A DNA stretch of 64,000 nt from Slackia equolifaciens (GCF_003725995.1 NZ_QIBX01000010.1:1-64000), one strand, 5' to 3'. Numbered from the stretch's first letter, positions 16,851-26,847 are shown. The notes: generated by a model from the sequence alone, not told the origin. Translations and numbers: made by a program.

Positions 16851-19535
16851 TTAGCCCAGCTCGGCGAGCTGCGTGGCGATGAGCTCAAGCTTCGCCGTAA
16901 ACTCGTCACGCTTGGCCTTCTCCTTGGCGACCGCCTCGGGTTTTGCCTTAGAGATGAAGCCCTCGTTCGACAGCTTCTTCTCGGTCTTGGCGAGGTCAGC
17001 CTCGAGCTTATCGCGCTCCTTGGTCAGGCGCGCACGCTCGGCATCGAAATCGACCAGTCCGGCGAGCACGCAATACACCTCGCAGCCCTCGACCAACGCA
17101 GCCGCACTGCCCTCGGGTTTGACGAACGTGGGAGAATCCTCCACTACGGTCAGATTAACGCGCGCCATGGATTCGATGAGATCCTTCTGCGCAGTAAGCG
17201 CCTCCGCATTGGAAGCGGGCACTTTGGCGACCACCTCAAGCTCCTGCTTGGGCGAGATGCCAAAGCGGGCGCGGGCTGAGCGCACAGCCGAAACGGTGCC
17301 GCACACCATATCGATGGCGCGCTCGGCGGCCTCGTCGCTCCAGCAGGCAAGCGTTTCGGGCTCGGGCCACGCGGCCACCATGAGCGCCGGCGCTTCGTCG
17401 CTCTCGCGAGGCAGCTGCTCCCAGATGGCCTCGGTCACAAACGGCATAGCGGGATGCAGCAGGCGCAACGCGCAGTCGAGCACGTACACGAGGTTGCGCT
17501 GCGTCTGCAGGCGAACCTGCGCATCGGCGCCTTCGCGCAGACTGGCCTTGCAGAACTCGATATACCAGTCGCAGAACTCGTTCCAGAAGAACGCGTGCAG
17601 GGCACTTGCCACCTCGCCGAACTTATAGGTCTCGATGCCGCGGGTCACATCCTCGGCGAGGCCCGCCAAACGCGACAGAATCCACGCATCGGCGGGCGTC
17701 GCCGCCTTCGCAGGGCCGGGCACGAACCCTTCCAGATTGCCCAGGACGAAACGGCTTGCGTTCCAGATCTTGGTCACGAACGCGCGTGCCGCCTCGGTGC
17801 GTGGGCTGCCGATGAGTTCATGCGTCTTGGGGTCGATATCGGCGTCGAAGCGAACGTCCTGGTTATTGGTCACCAACGTGAGCAGGTTGAAGCGCATGGC
17901 ATCGGCGCCGTACATGGCGATCAGATCCATGGGGTCGACGCCGTTGCCCTTGGATTTGGACATGCGGCTGCCGTCTTTGGCCAGGATCGTGGCGTAGATT
18001 ACCACGTCGTGGAACGGAATCTCGTCCAGGAAGTACGTGGACGACATGACCATGCGGGCCACCCACAGCGCGATAATGTCGCGTGCGGTAACAAGGGCCG
18101 TAGTGGGATGATGCCCCTCGAGCAGCTCGGGATGGTCGGGCCAGCCCTGCGTGGCAAACGTCCACAGCTGGCTAGAGAACCAGGTATCGAGCACGTCCTC
18201 GTCCTGATGCACGTGACCGCCGCACTTGGGGCACTCGTGCACATCCTCCATGCACGCGTCCATCCAGCCGCACTCGTCGCAGTAGAACACCGGAATGCGA
18301 TGGCCCCACCACAGCTGGCGCGAGATGCACCAATCCTTGAGGTTTTCCATCCAGGTGAGATAGGTCTGGGTCCAGCGCTCGGGATGGAACTTCACCGCTC
18401 CGCTGGTCACTGCCTCGGTGGCGGGGCCTTTGAGCTTGTCCACGGCAACGAACCACTGCTCGGACAGCCACGGCTCGAGCGCGCTCGGGCAGCGGTAGCA
18501 GTGCATAACGGAGTGCTTGTGCTCCTCCACGTGGTCGAGCAGACCGTGCTCCTCGAACCATGCAACCACCGCCTCGCGGCATTCTTCACGGCTCATGCCG
18601 CTGAACTGGCCGTAGCCTTCCACCACATGCGCGGTCTCGTCAAAAATGTTGATCTTTTCGAGGCCGTGGCGCTCCCCCATCGCGAAGTCGTTGGGGTCGT
18701 GAGCGGGCGTGACCTTCACAAAACCGCTTCCGAAGCCCGCGTCCACGTAGAAATCGCTGAAGATGGGGATCTCGCGATCCATGATGGGCAGCATGACGGT
18801 TTTGCCCACGAACTTATCTTTATCGTGATCTTTGGGGCTTACGGCAACGCCGGTATCGCCCAGCATGGTCTCGGGGCGCGTGGTGGCCACCACGATGTAC
18901 TCCTGGCCGTCGACCGGCTCGGTGAGGGGGTAGCGCAGATGCCACAGATGGCCGTCCTCCTCCTGGTACTCCGCCTCGTCGTCGGAGATGGCGGTACCGC
19001 AGGTGGGGCACCAGTTCACGATGCGCTTGCCGCGATAGATGAGCCCGTCATGGTACCAGTCGCAAAACACCTTGCGAACGGCCTTGGCGTAATCAGGGTC
19101 CATGGTGAAGTGCTCGTCGGAAAAATCAACCGAACAGCCCATGCGCTTGATCTGCTCTTTGATGGTGCCGCCGTACTCACGCGTCCAATCCCAGCAAGCC
19201 TCGATGAACTTCTCGCGGCCAATCTCACGACGGGAGATGCCCTCGGCGGCCAGTTTCTTATCCACTTTGGTCTGCGTGGCGATACCGGCGTGATCAGTGC
19301 CCAGAATCCAGCGCGTAGACACGCCACGCATGCGGTTCATACGCACGAGCGTGTCTTGAATGGTATCGTCAAGCGCGTGCCCCATATGCAGCACGCCGGT
19401 CACGTTGGGAGGCGGAATGGTGACCGTGCAATCGCCTACGCCGGGGTTGCGGCGGTAGTATTCGCCGGCCATCCACTTGTCGAGCATCTGCTGCTCGATA
19501 GCGGCTGCATCATAGTTCTTGGAAAGCTCTCCCAT
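16851..19535 (-). CDS. valS: Valyl-tRNA synthetase
   Basis: 894-residue class I synthetase charging tRNA-Val. The HIGH-type motif is 'PPNVTGVLHMGHALDDTIQD' (about 41-60), and KMSKS appears as 'DGSRMSKSKGNGVDP'. The editing domain includes 'VVATTRPETMLGDTGVAV' and 'KVTPAHDPNDFAMG'. Cys pairs 'WCPTCGTA' and 'YCDECGWMDACMEDVHECPKC' suggest zinc sites, as in several bacterial ValRS. The C-terminus is the coiled-coil arm ('LTKERDKLEADLAKTEKKL') that binds tRNA. Length is standard. It is monocistronic, with a long structured leader upstream. Confidence 0.97.
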   Translation of the reverse strand: MGELSKNYDAAAIEQQMLDKWMAGEYYRRNPGVGDCTVTIPPPNVTGVLHMGHALDDTIQDTLVRMNRMRGVSTRWILGTDHAGIATQTKVDKKLAAEGISRREIGREKFIEACWDWTREYGGTIKEQIKRMGCSVDFSDEHFTMDPDYAKAVRKVFCDWYHDGLIYRGKRIVNWCPTCGTAISDDEAEYQEEDGHLWHLRYPLTEPVDGQEYIVVATTRPETMLGDTGVAVSPKDHDKDKFVGKTVMLPIMDREIPIFSDFYVDAGFGSGFVKVTPAHDPNDFAMGERHGLEKINIFDETAHVVEGYGQFSGMSREECREAVVAWFEEHGLLDHVEEHKHSVMHCYRCPSALEPWLSEQWFVAVDKLKGPATEAVTSGAVKFHPERWTQTYLTWMENLKDWCISRQLWWGHRIPVFYCDECGWMDACMEDVHECPKCGGHVHQDEDVLDTWFSSQLWTFATQGWPDHPELLEGHHPTTALVTARDIIALWVARMVMSSTYFLDEIPFHDVVIYATILAKDGSRMSKSKGNGVDPMDLIAMYGADAMRFNLLTLVTNNQDVRFDADIDPKTHELIGSPRTEAARAFVTKIWNASRFVLGNLEGFVPGPAKAATPADAWILSRLAGLAEDVTRGIETYKFGEVASALHAFFWNEFCDWYIEFCKASLREGADAQVRLQTQRNLVYVLDCALRLLHPAMPFVTEAIWEQLPRESDEAPALMVAAWPEPETLACWSDEAAERAIDMVCGTVSAVRSARARFGISPKQELEVVAKVPASNAEALTAQKDLIESMARVNLTVVEDSPTFVKPEGSAAALVEGCEVYCVLAGLVDFDAERARLTKERDKLEADLAKTEKKLSNEGFISKAKPEAVAKEKAKRDEFTAKLELIATQLAELG

Positions 19536-19570
19536 GGCTTACCTTTCTTCTTGCGCTATCCCACCGCAAA

Positions 19571-19740
19571 GGCGCGAGGGCAGGGTTCCATATTCAAAAA
19601 AATCAATAGTACGTTCGCCCCACCACGTAGGCGTTCAACAAGCGTCCGCCGACGCGTCCTTTCAGGTGCAGAAATCAGGGACTAAACAGGCCACCGACCG
19701 CTCATCGTGCGGAACAGCGCGTGGAACCCTCCCTCGCGCC
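19571..19740 (-). promoter_or_regulatory. valS leader with a 19-bp near-perfect inverted repeat
   Basis: 19722-19740 and 19571-19590 are reverse complements across 19 positions with one extra base (arm: TGGAACCCTnCCCTCGCGCC). About 130 nt separate the arms. Just upstream of the second arm is a run of T (TTGATTTTTTTG, about 19594-19605), preceded by small hairpins such as GCGTCGGCGGACGC. This layout suggests an attenuator or mutually exclusive RNA structures in the valS mRNA leader. I looked for a T-box (AGGGTGGNACCGCG) and do not find one. The remainder of 19536-19911 has no gene. Confidence 0.5.
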
Positions 19741-19767
19741 TCCGCTTCATATTTAGATATGCGCACG

Positions 19768-19798
19768 ATAGCACAATCCATATATGAGAGCATTTCAA
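19768..19798 (-). promoter_or_regulatory. Candidate valS promoter
   Basis: TTGAAA at 19793-19798 on minus with TGTGCTAT downstream; the -10 could be TGTGCT (17-nt spacer) or TGCTAT (19-nt spacer). It lies about 240 nt ahead of the valS start, just before the inverted-repeat leader. Confidence 0.45.
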
Positions 19799-19911
19799 GA
19801 ACTACGAAAGGCCCGTTGAACCAAATGAGTCGCCCACGCTCGCAGGACCCGGCGAATATTGCCGTCGCAGCCTGCGGGCGATGGGCGACCCGCTTCAAGA
19901 AGGACCCAAGG

Positions 19912-21249
19912 CTAAGCCGCGGGCTCCTCGTCGTTGAGGCGAACGATCTCCGGCTTCGTCTCGCCCGTAATGTCGGTGGCGCGCAACACCACGCGCGTGC
20001 CCGGCTCATGCTCGGGCAGGTCGAACATCACATCCTGCAGCACGCGCTCGCAGATGGAACGCAGTCCGCGGGCGCCGGTGCCGTGCTCCACGGCCTCATG
20101 TGCAATCGCACGGAGCGCCTCATCGGTGAACACGAGCTCGGAATCCTCGAACTCGAACATGCGCGTGTACTGCTTGACCAGCGCATTCTTCGGGTCGGTG
20201 AGGATATGCACCAGGTCGTCCTCGGTCAGCTCATCAAGCGAGCAGATGACCGGGATACGACCCACGAATTCGGGAATCATGCCGAACTTGTTCAGATCCT
20301 CGGGCAGAACCTTTGACAGGAGCTCGGCCTCGGCGTGCTTCTTGGATTCGGGCATGTCGTTGGTGAAGCCGATGCCCGTCTTGCCCACGCGCTGGCCGAT
20401 GATGTCGGCCAGGCCCACGAACGCGCCGCCCAAGATGAACAGGATGTTCGTAGTGTCGATGTGGATGAGCTCCTGCTGGGGGTGCTTGCGCCCGCCCTGC
20501 GGAGGCACGGCAGCCTCGGTGCCCTCGACGATCTTGAGCAACGCCTGCTGTACGCCCTCGCCCGACACGTCACGCGTGATGGAGAGATTCTCCGCCTTAC
20601 GGGCGATCTTATCGATCTCGTCGATGTAGATGATACCGATCTGGGCGCGCTCGATATCAAAGTCGGCGGCGGTAATCAGCTTAAGCAGGATGTTCTCCAC
20701 ATCCTCGCCCACATAGCCCGCCTCGGTCAAGGTGGTTGCGTCAGCGATGGCGAAAGGCACCTGCAAGGTGCGCGCCAGCGTCTGCGCAAGCAGCGTCTTG
20801 CCGGAGCCAGTGGGGCCCAGGAGCATGATATTGCTCTTGGCGAGCTCCACATCGCCCTCTTCGGCGGCAGCATCCAAGCTGATGCGCTTGTAGTGGTTGT
20901 ACACGGCCACCGAAAGCGCTCGCTTGGCGGCATCCTGCCCCACCACGTGCTCGCTCAGTCGCTCATAGAGCTCATGAGGCGTGGGCAGATCGGCCAGCAC
21001 CTGCTCGGCCGTAGGCACGTCATCCGCCGCGGGGGCCTGGGCGGCTTGAGCCGCATGGCGCCCGCGCAGCTCGCCGGGCTGCATGTAGCCGCCCTGCTCG
21101 AGCACATCGGAGCATACCTCGATGCATTCGCTGCAGATGCACACTCCATCGGGGCTTTGAATCATGCCGCCCACCTGGTCGGCCGTTTTGCCGCAGAACA
21201 CGCAGCGCGCGTCTTTGGGGTCGATCGTTGAATTGCCGTCGTTACGCAT
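19912..21249 (-). CDS. clpX: ClpX, ATPase subunit of the ClpXP protease
   Basis: 445-residue AAA+ unfoldase. The N-terminal zinc-binding domain has two CxxC pairs ('[12 protein letters not shown]' and '[10 protein letters not shown]'). Walker A is '[18 protein letters not shown]', Walker B '[17 protein letters not shown]', and the pore/IGF region and sensor motifs follow ('[10 protein letters not shown]', '[24 protein letters not shown]'). It recognises, unfolds and feeds substrates to ClpP. It starts 6 nt after clpP, in the order tig-clpP-clpX known from many bacteria. Confidence 0.97.
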   Translation of the reverse strand: MRNDGNSTIDPKDARCVFCGKTADQVGGMIQSPDGVCICSECIEVCSDVLEQGGYMQPGELRGRHAAQAAQAPAADDVPTAEQVLADLPTPHELYERLSEHVVGQDAAKRALSVAVYNHYKRISLDAAAEEGDVELAKSNIMLLGPTGSGKTLLAQTLARTLQVPFAIADATTLTEAGYVGEDVENILLKLITAADFDIERAQIGIIYIDEIDKIARKAENLSITRDVSGEGVQQALLKIVEGTEAAVPPQGGRKHPQQELIHIDTTNILFILGGAFVGLADIIGQRVGKTGIGFTNDMPESKKHAEAELLSKVLPEDLNKFGMIPEFVGRIPVICSLDELTEDDLVHILTDPKNALVKQYTRMFEFEDSELVFTDEALRAIAHEAVEHGTGARGLRSICERVLQDVMFDLPEHEPGTRVVLRATDITGETKPEIVRLNDEEPAA

Positions 21250-21255
21250 GGCTTC

Positions 21256-21879
21256 TTATGCTTCCTTCTTGCTCACGGAGCGGGAGGTAATGATCTCGTC
21301 CACCAGGCCGTACGCGACGGCCTCTTCGGCGGTCATCCAGTGGTCGCGCTCGGAATCGCGGTGGATGGTCTCGATGGTCTGGCCGGTGTGCTTGGCCAGG
21401 ATGCCCTCCAGTCGGTCGCGCGTCTTGCGCATCTCCTCGGCGAGGATCTGGAAATCGGTCTGCTGGGTGTGCTCGCCCGAACCGCCCATGGGCTGATGAA
21501 TCATGATTTGCGAGTTGGGCGTGATGAAGCGCTTGCCCGGCGTGCCGCAGCAGGTGAGCACGGAGCCCATGGAAGCGGCCATGCCGATGCATACGGTGGA
21601 CACATCGCAGCGGATGAACTGGATGGCGTCATAGATGGCCAGACCAGCCGACACGCTTCCTCCGGGAGAGTTGATATAGAGCGAGATGTCCTTATCGGGG
21701 TCGGCGCTTTCCAGGTGGAGCAGCTGCGCCACTACCACATTAGCCACGTTGTCATCGATCGCGCTGCCCAAGAAGATGATGCGGTCGTTGAGCAGACGGG
21801 AATAGATGTCATAGGAGCGTTCGCCGCGCGGCGACTGCTCAATGACGTAGGGAATGGTGTAATCGTTACGAAAATCCAT
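21256..21879 (-). CDS. clpP: ClpP protease subunit
   Basis: 207-residue serine protease of the ClpXP chamber. The catalytic Ser is in '[16 protein letters not shown]', the His in '[19 protein letters not shown]', and the Asp is in the later '[19 protein letters not shown]' region. '[21 protein letters not shown]' is the usual hydrophobic-pocket segment. Only one clpP is present here, directly before clpX. A hairpin separates it from tig, so tig readthrough or a separate promoter may drive clpPX. Confidence 0.97.
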   Translation of the reverse strand: MDFRNDYTIPYVIEQSPRGERSYDIYSRLLNDRIIFLGSAIDDNVANVVVAQLLHLESADPDKDISLYINSPGGSVSAGLAIYDAIQFIRCDVSTVCIGMAASMGSVLTCCGTPGKRFITPNSQIMIHQPMGGSGEHTQQTDFQILAEEMRKTRDRLEGILAKHTGQTIETIHRDSERDHWMTAEEAVAYGLVDEIITSRSVSKKEA

Positions 21880-21907
21880 GTCATACCCTCTTTCAGAAAA
21901 TACAACC

Positions 21908-21940
21908 CTGGCTCGCCCCCGTGCGGCGGGAACGAGCCAG
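21908..21940 (-). terminator. Hairpin between tig and clpP
   Basis: On minus, CTGGCTCG pairs with CGAGCCAG, with an inner CCCG/CGGG pairing, then GGTTGTATTTTC. It is a probable terminator of tig, partly read through into clpPX. Confidence 0.6.
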
Positions 21941-22035
21941 AGTACTGTATCACGCTATGCCGCGCACGCGGCCCGTGAGAGAACGCACGCTATCGTACGT
22001 CCATATATATCGCGTAGGAACGGCTCCACCGCGCG

Positions 22036-23463
22036 CTATTCGGCGGCAGGAGCCTCGGCGGCCTCCTCTGCGGGAGCCTCCTCCTTCTTAGCGGCCTTCT
22101 TCTTGGAGGTCTTCTTGGCGGGCTTCTCCTCTTCCTCGGCGGAGCTCAGCTTCTCGACCTCGACCACCTCGGCGTCGCGCAGAACGGCCTCGAGAGCCTT
22201 GCCGCGCAGGATGCCTTCGCGCACGATGTGCAGACGGCCCTGTGCCTTCCACTCAGCGTACATCTTCTCGGGCTCCTTGGCGCCGGAGGTCTTGAACTCC
22301 TCTTCGACCTCCTCGTCGGTCACAACGATGCCGTTCTTGCGAGCCCATGCGTCGAGCGCGAGGTTCTGCTTGACGGAATCGGCGGCCTGGAGCTTGATGT
22401 CCTCCTTGAACTTGTCGGGGGTGATGCCCTGCTGCTGCAGGTACACATCAAGCGTCATGCCCTGGCGCTGGAGCTGGGTGAAGAAGTTCTGCAGAAGCTC
22501 GCCCTCGGCCTCGTCCACCATGGATGCGGGGGCTTCGCCCTCAAGGCGCTTCTGAAGCTCGTACAGCGCGTTGTTCTCCAGGATGCGGGGGATCACGTCG
22601 CTCTTCTGGAGCTCGATCTCGGAGGCCACGCGCTCGCGCAGCTGCTCAACGGAATCGACGCCCAGCTTCTCCTTGGCCCACTCGTCGGTCACCTCGGGGA
22701 CGATCTTCTTCTTGACGGCCACAACGGTGGCATCGAAGGTGATGGTCTTGGTCTTGTCCTTGAACATCTGGGTCATCATCGAGGAGTTCTCGGTGATGTC
22801 GACGGTCACCGTGGTGCTCTCGCCCTTCTTCAGACCCACGAGGGCCTCATCGAGGGCGGCAGGGAACAGGCCGCGACCGAGCTCGTAGATGCGCTCCTCG
22901 GCGGCGAGAACCGAAATCTCCTCGCCCTGATCGTCCTTTGCGGACAGGGTGATGTCGATGGTGCTATCCGGCTTGACCTTGGTGTTGGCCGGAGCGTTCT
23001 TGAAGTCATGGTAGTAGTCGGCAAGCGCGGCGACCTGCTCGTCGATCTCGGCCTCGGAAGCGGTCTTGAAGGGAATCTCCACATGCACGGGCGAGTAATC
23101 GGAAAGCTCCAGCTCAGGCTTGACCTCGAACTCGGCGGAGAAGGTGAAATCCTTGCCCTCCTCCACGAAGCCGTCGACGTCGCTGAACTTCGCCTGCGAA
23201 ATGGGATTGAGGTCGCACTCGTCGATGGCCAGAGGGAACGACTCGTTGAGCATCTCCTCGGTCACCTGCTGACGCACGGCGTCCTTGCCCAGGTGGCTAT
23301 CGATGACAGGACGGGGCACATGGCCGGGGCGGAAGCCCGGGAACTTGTACTTCGTGCCGAAGTCCTTGTACGTCTTCTTGATGCGGCGGTCGATGTCCGC
23401 GGCCTCGATGGTCACCGTGAGCTTGGTGGCACCGGACTCGAGAACCTCTACGTTCGTTTTCAA
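22036..23463 (-). CDS. tig: Trigger factor
   Basis: 475-residue ribosome-associated chaperone. The N-terminal ribosome-binding domain is present with the signature 'FPGFRPGHVPRPVI' region (residues about 41-54). The FKBP-type PPIase domain follows ('GEEISVLAAEERIYELGRGLFPAALDEALVGLKKGE'). Then comes the long helical substrate-cradle domain ('LLQNFFTQLQRQGMTLDVYLQQ'). The last 45 residues form a low-complexity Glu/Lys/Ala tail ('EEEEKPAKKTSKKKAAKKEE'), an extension seen in some actinobacterial trigger factors. It is the first gene of the tig-clpP-clpX cluster. Confidence 0.96.
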   Translation of the reverse strand: MKTNVEVLESGATKLTVTIEAADIDRRIKKTYKDFGTKYKFPGFRPGHVPRPVIDSHLGKDAVRQQVTEEMLNESFPLAIDECDLNPISQAKFSDVDGFVEEGKDFTFSAEFEVKPELELSDYSPVHVEIPFKTASEAEIDEQVAALADYYHDFKNAPANTKVKPDSTIDITLSAKDDQGEEISVLAAEERIYELGRGLFPAALDEALVGLKKGESTTVTVDITENSSMMTQMFKDKTKTITFDATVVAVKKKIVPEVTDEWAKEKLGVDSVEQLRERVASEIELQKSDVIPRILENNALYELQKRLEGEAPASMVDEAEGELLQNFFTQLQRQGMTLDVYLQQQGITPDKFKEDIKLQAADSVKQNLALDAWARKNGIVVTDEEVEEEFKTSGAKEPEKMYAEWKAQGRLHIVREGILRGKALEAVLRDAEVVEVEKLSSAEEEEKPAKKTSKKKAAKKEEAPAEEAAEAPAAE

Positions 23464-23547
23464 CTGTATCCTCCATCATTCTTCTTCAGCCCGCCGCAGT
23501 CGCGACCGGCAGATTACCGAAAACAGGCCGCGCGTAAGCGGCGATGT

Positions 23548-23633
23548 TGGTGCGGGCGAAAGGACTTGAACCTTCACGGGGGTTACCCACCAGAACCTAA
23601 ATCTGGCGCGTCTGCCAATTCCGCCACGCCCGC
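23548..23633 (-). tRNA. tRNA-Leu (anticodon UAG)
   Basis: 86 nt including an encoded CCA. Acceptor GCGGGCG, the type-II D-arm (TGGCGGAATTGGCAGACG), anticodon stem-loop CCAGATTTAGGTTCTGG with anticodon TAG, a variable arm (TGGGTAACCCCCGT) and T-arm GGTTCAAGTCC are all present. The long variable arm confirms a leucine-type tRNA. Confidence 0.93.
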
Positions 23634-23733
23634 ATATCAACATATTTCGCGAGCCACCTTGGACACGCAACGGTACATGATAGCAAAAACAAAGCCCGGG
23701 AAACAGACGGCATCTGCGAGAACACGAGATTGC

Positions 23734-25809
23734 CTACACCTTGTCCTCAAGATCGAGCTGCATGAGCGCCACGTTCTCTCTCATGTATTTGGCCATCGCG
23801 CGGCTGATGCGCCGGCTTTCATACATGCGCTGGATGTGCTCAAGCTCAAGAGCGTAGCCCAACCGCCTCACCTCGGTGGCGCGGTCCTCCACGCGCGCGA
23901 CCGTGCCTATGTCGCGGCCGATGCGCTTGCAGCGGCGCAGATCACGCTGGACCTCCACCATGAGCGCGCTTACGTCCTCGGTGCGATACGCCGGGTCGTT
24001 GAGCAGCTCGCGCAGCTTGGACATGACGCTCTCCAGGCTTTTCGCCTGCAGCTCGCGCATTTCGCGCTCCTCGTCCGATGCGCTCATCATGGGCACCTTG
24101 TCCACCAGGAAACGCTTGATGGAGTGGACCTCCATGGAAATGCGGCGGCGCGCAACGCCGAGGAGCCATTTGATATCGCGGTTGTGGTTCATGAGGGCCT
24201 CGGTCTCGGCAAGGCGGTTGAGCATGCGATACCCCGTCATAGGCGACACCTCTTCGGCGTCGATCGCGTGCTGCACGAAATCGCGCTCCCATTTGAGCAC
24301 CAGCCTGCGCATCTCGGCATCGTCCTCGTCCGGCTCGTCGTCAAGGCCTGACTTGATGCGGGCGATGCGATCGGAATACTGCTTCATGACCACCTGCGTG
24401 GCACGGCGGTTCTCCTTGGTTTGGCGCGCCGAAAGGTCCTCGATCACGGCGCGCAGCACGTCGATCACGGCCTGGGTGTCGGTCTCGAAGCCTTCCTCCT
24501 CCCGCTTGGGAAGAAGCAGCGGCAGAGCGAAGTTAGCAAGCAGCAACGTGAGCACGATGACGCCGCAGGCAAGGAATATCAGCAGATCGCGTTCGTGGAA
24601 ATATTCCCCGCCCACCATGTACGGAAGCGTGAACATAATGGAAAGCGAGATGGCGCCCTTGGGCCCCGCCAGCGCCAGCGCGAACGCCTCGCGCAACGAT
24701 TCACCGGTCACGAACTTCACGGATTTGAGCACAGCGCGCACCTGTTCAGGCGTGCCGCCGCTGTTCTTTTGCTCCTCGCGGGCACGCTGTTTCCGGCCGA
24801 CGAAATTGATGCCCTGGAACCATATCGTGCGCATGATGATCGAGGCCGCGCTGATGGCGAGCACCAGCCCCACGAGCTCGAGATTGCCGATGGAGCGATC
24901 GGCCCAGCTGTCGCTCATCGCGAAGGGCAGCTGCATGCCCAGCAGCACGAACACGATGCCGTTGAGCACGAAGGTGACTACCTGCCATACGCTGGATGAG
25001 ACGATTTCCATGCGGGCGACATCGGGACCGATCCGGTGGTTGAAAAACGACATGATGAGCCCGGCGGCCACTACGGCCAGGATGCCGGACACATGGACCG
25101 CCTCGGCAACCAGGAAGATAAAGAAGGGCGTGATTACGTCTACGAGCACATGGAACGTGGTGTCTTCCAGCCCTAGATCGCGCACGCGCGCGACGGCGAA
25201 CGAGAGCACTGCCGCAAGCGCAAGCCCCAAAAGGATGCCGCCGAAGAAGCTCACGGCAAACGACGCCGAAGCGTCCACAAGCGAGAACGCGCCCGTGGTA
25301 AGCGCGGCAACCGCGAATTGGAACGACACGACACCCGATGCGTCGTTGATGAGCGATTCGCCGGAGAGGAGAATCTCTTGTCGTTTGTTCAAGCCGGCGC
25401 TCTGCCCCAACGCCGCCACGGCAACCGCATCGGTGGGGCCGAGCGCGGCGCCCAGCGCAAAGGCTGCAGCAAGCGGGATGGACGGCTGGATGGCGTTGAG
25501 AAGGAATCCCACCACCAGAATGGTCACAATCACCAGTCCGATGGCGAGCGACAGTATCATGATGCGGTTGGACCACAACGCAACCTTGTCCACCGAGCGG
25601 GCCTCCTGGTAGAGCAAGGGGGCGATAAACAGCACGAGGAACAGCTCTGAATCGACCTCGAAACCGGCGACGGTCACGCCGCACAGCGCGAGCACGGCCC
25701 CGATGGCGATTTGGATGAGCGGCATGGAAACGCCGCGTACGAGTTGGTCGAACACGGCCGATGCAAGCACGGCTGCGGCAAGGACGAGGCAGAAATACAG
25801 AAGGGTCAT
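23734..25809 (-). CDS. Na+/H+ antiporter, CPA1 (NhaP) family
   Basis: 691-residue inner-membrane exchanger. About 12 membrane segments occupy residues 1-420, with the CPA1 ion-binding motif 'SGESLINDASGVVSFQF' (ND pair) and 'GAALGPTDAVAVAALGQSAG'. A cytosolic C-terminal region of about 260 residues, rich in charged helices ('RRATQVVMKQYSDRIARIK'), follows and may regulate transport. It should expel Na+ (or K+) for protons in pH and salt homeostasis. Its start codon overlaps the stop of the upstream lipid-kinase gene (ATGA), so the two are translationally coupled, though no functional link is obvious. Confidence 0.9.
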   Translation of the reverse strand: MTLLYFCLVLAAAVLASAVFDQLVRGVSMPLIQIAIGAVLALCGVTVAGFEVDSELFLVLFIAPLLYQEARSVDKVALWSNRIMILSLAIGLVIVTILVVGFLLNAIQPSIPLAAAFALGAALGPTDAVAVAALGQSAGLNKRQEILLSGESLINDASGVVSFQFAVAALTTGAFSLVDASASFAVSFFGGILLGLALAAVLSFAVARVRDLGLEDTTFHVLVDVITPFFIFLVAEAVHVSGILAVVAAGLIMSFFNHRIGPDVARMEIVSSSVWQVVTFVLNGIVFVLLGMQLPFAMSDSWADRSIGNLELVGLVLAISAASIIMRTIWFQGINFVGRKQRAREEQKNSGGTPEQVRAVLKSVKFVTGESLREAFALALAGPKGAISLSIMFTLPYMVGGEYFHERDLLIFLACGVIVLTLLLANFALPLLLPKREEEGFETDTQAVIDVLRAVIEDLSARQTKENRRATQVVMKQYSDRIARIKSGLDDEPDEDDAEMRRLVLKWERDFVQHAIDAEEVSPMTGYRMLNRLAETEALMNHNRDIKWLLGVARRRISMEVHSIKRFLVDKVPMMSASDEEREMRELQAKSLESVMSKLRELLNDPAYRTEDVSALMVEVQRDLRRCKRIGRDIGTVARVEDRATEVRRLGYALELEHIQRMYESRRISRAMAKYMRENVALMQLDLEDKV

Positions 25810-26738
25810 AGACGGGCCCTTTCACGAGCGAAGAGAACGGTCAAGGCTTGGGGGTCGGTGCGGATGTCGAACGTGGAGCCCTCGATGAGCTCGCCGTCGA
25901 TCTGCACAGGAGGAGGACAATCGAATTCAAGGTGCAGGCGCTGCGGGCGGGCCAGAACGAGCGAACGCTTGGCAAGGCGCAGATGGCCTCCCTCTTTGGA
26001 GCTTAGGAGCATGAGCGCCGTTCTGAGAAACCCCATGGGCGGGCGGGCGATGCACACGTCGAAACGACCATCGGCAGGATCGGCATCGGGGCAGATCCTG
26101 AAGCCGCCGCCGTAGGTTGGCCCCACCTGCACGGCGAACAACAGCATACTCCCCTCCTGCGAAGCGCCGCCGTCGAACGAACAGACGTAATCGTATGCCG
26201 TACGGTTGCGCGCAAGCTGCGAAACGCCCTCTTCGACAAACAGGAGCGTTCCGCGCGTACCCGTGCGCCGACGGCGCTCGTGCGTGCCCAGCGCGATAGC
26301 GGCATCGAGTCCAAAAGAAAGCGTTTGCACGAAAGGCTCGCCGTTGCATAGCCCCACATCGACCGGACGAGCCTCGGCGAACACCAGCCTCGAGAGCGCA
26401 TCGCGCCAATCGAGCCCCATGCCGAGCGTGCGGGCATAATCGTTGCCGTTGCCGCAAGGTATGACGCCTAGCGTAGGGCGCTCTTCGCGCGGTAGCTGCA
26501 TGAGGCCGCCCACCGCCTCGTGAATCACGCCGTCGCCGCCCAAGACGAGCACCGTGTCGTATCCACGCGCTCCAGCGGCATCGCGGGTGGCCTGCCCGGG
26601 CGATTCCGTCATACGGAAATCGAAGGCCTCAGAGGAAAGCGTGGCTGAAGCAGAGCGCACGTACTCAGCCGCACGCTTACCTTCGCCGTTTCTTGCCGCC
26701 GGATTGGCAATGACAAGCACCTTCCCAAGATTCTGCAC
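25806..26738 (-). CDS. Diacylglycerol kinase-like lipid kinase (YegS/DagK family)
   Basis: 310-residue DAGK-catalytic-domain protein. Glycine-rich nucleotide site 'DTVLVLGGDGVIHEAVGGLM' (GGDGT-like, here GGDGV), 'LGVIPCGNGNDYARTLGM' and 'QVGPTYGGGFRICPDADPADG' follow the family order. It likely phosphorylates diacylglycerol or a related lipid at the inner membrane, possibly recycling lipid from teichoic-acid type polymers. I prefer the GTG at 26738, five nt after AGAGGAG, over the longer frame. Substrate specificity is unknown. Confidence 0.85.
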   Translation of the reverse strand: MQNLGKVLVIANPAARNGEGKRAAEYVRSASATLSSEAFDFRMTESPGQATRDAAGARGYDTVLVLGGDGVIHEAVGGLMQLPREERPTLGVIPCGNGNDYARTLGMGLDWRDALSRLVFAEARPVDVGLCNGEPFVQTLSFGLDAAIALGTHERRRRTGTRGTLLFVEEGVSQLARNRTAYDYVCSFDGGASQEGSMLLFAVQVGPTYGGGFRICPDADPADGRFDVCIARPPMGFLRTALMLLSSKEGGHLRLAKRSLVLARPQRLHLEFDCPPPVQIDGELIEGSTFDIRTDPQALTVLFARERARL

Positions 26739-26826
26739 ACACGCTCCTCTTCGCCGCATAGTTACCGCACAATGTCCGATACGTCACGTGATTATACCGA
26801 CAACCCGCCCGAATTGACCTTATAAC

Positions 26827-26847
26827 AAAAAAGGGCGCTATGCGCCC
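26827..26847 (-). terminator. Terminator overlapping the end of the small gene
   Basis: On minus, GGGCGCATAGCGCCC followed by TTTTTT. The loop contains the TAG stop codon of the small protein gene, so gene end and terminator overlap. Confidence 0.85.

Noticed and set aside
17454-19685. 743-residue plus-strand frame opposite valS
   Set aside because: Antisense of the valS coding region; His/Ala/Val-rich shadow composition. The same applies to the long plus frames at 4231-5745, 22228-24351, 37321-39612 and 56151-58109.
19536-19911. T-box riboswitch for valS
   Set aside because: No AGGGTGGNACCGCG core is present; only partial words (AGGGTTCC) occur.
19662-20009. 115-residue minus frame between clpX and valS
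   Set aside because: Overlaps the clpX 3' end out of frame, and its Arg/Ser-rich composition is shadow-like.
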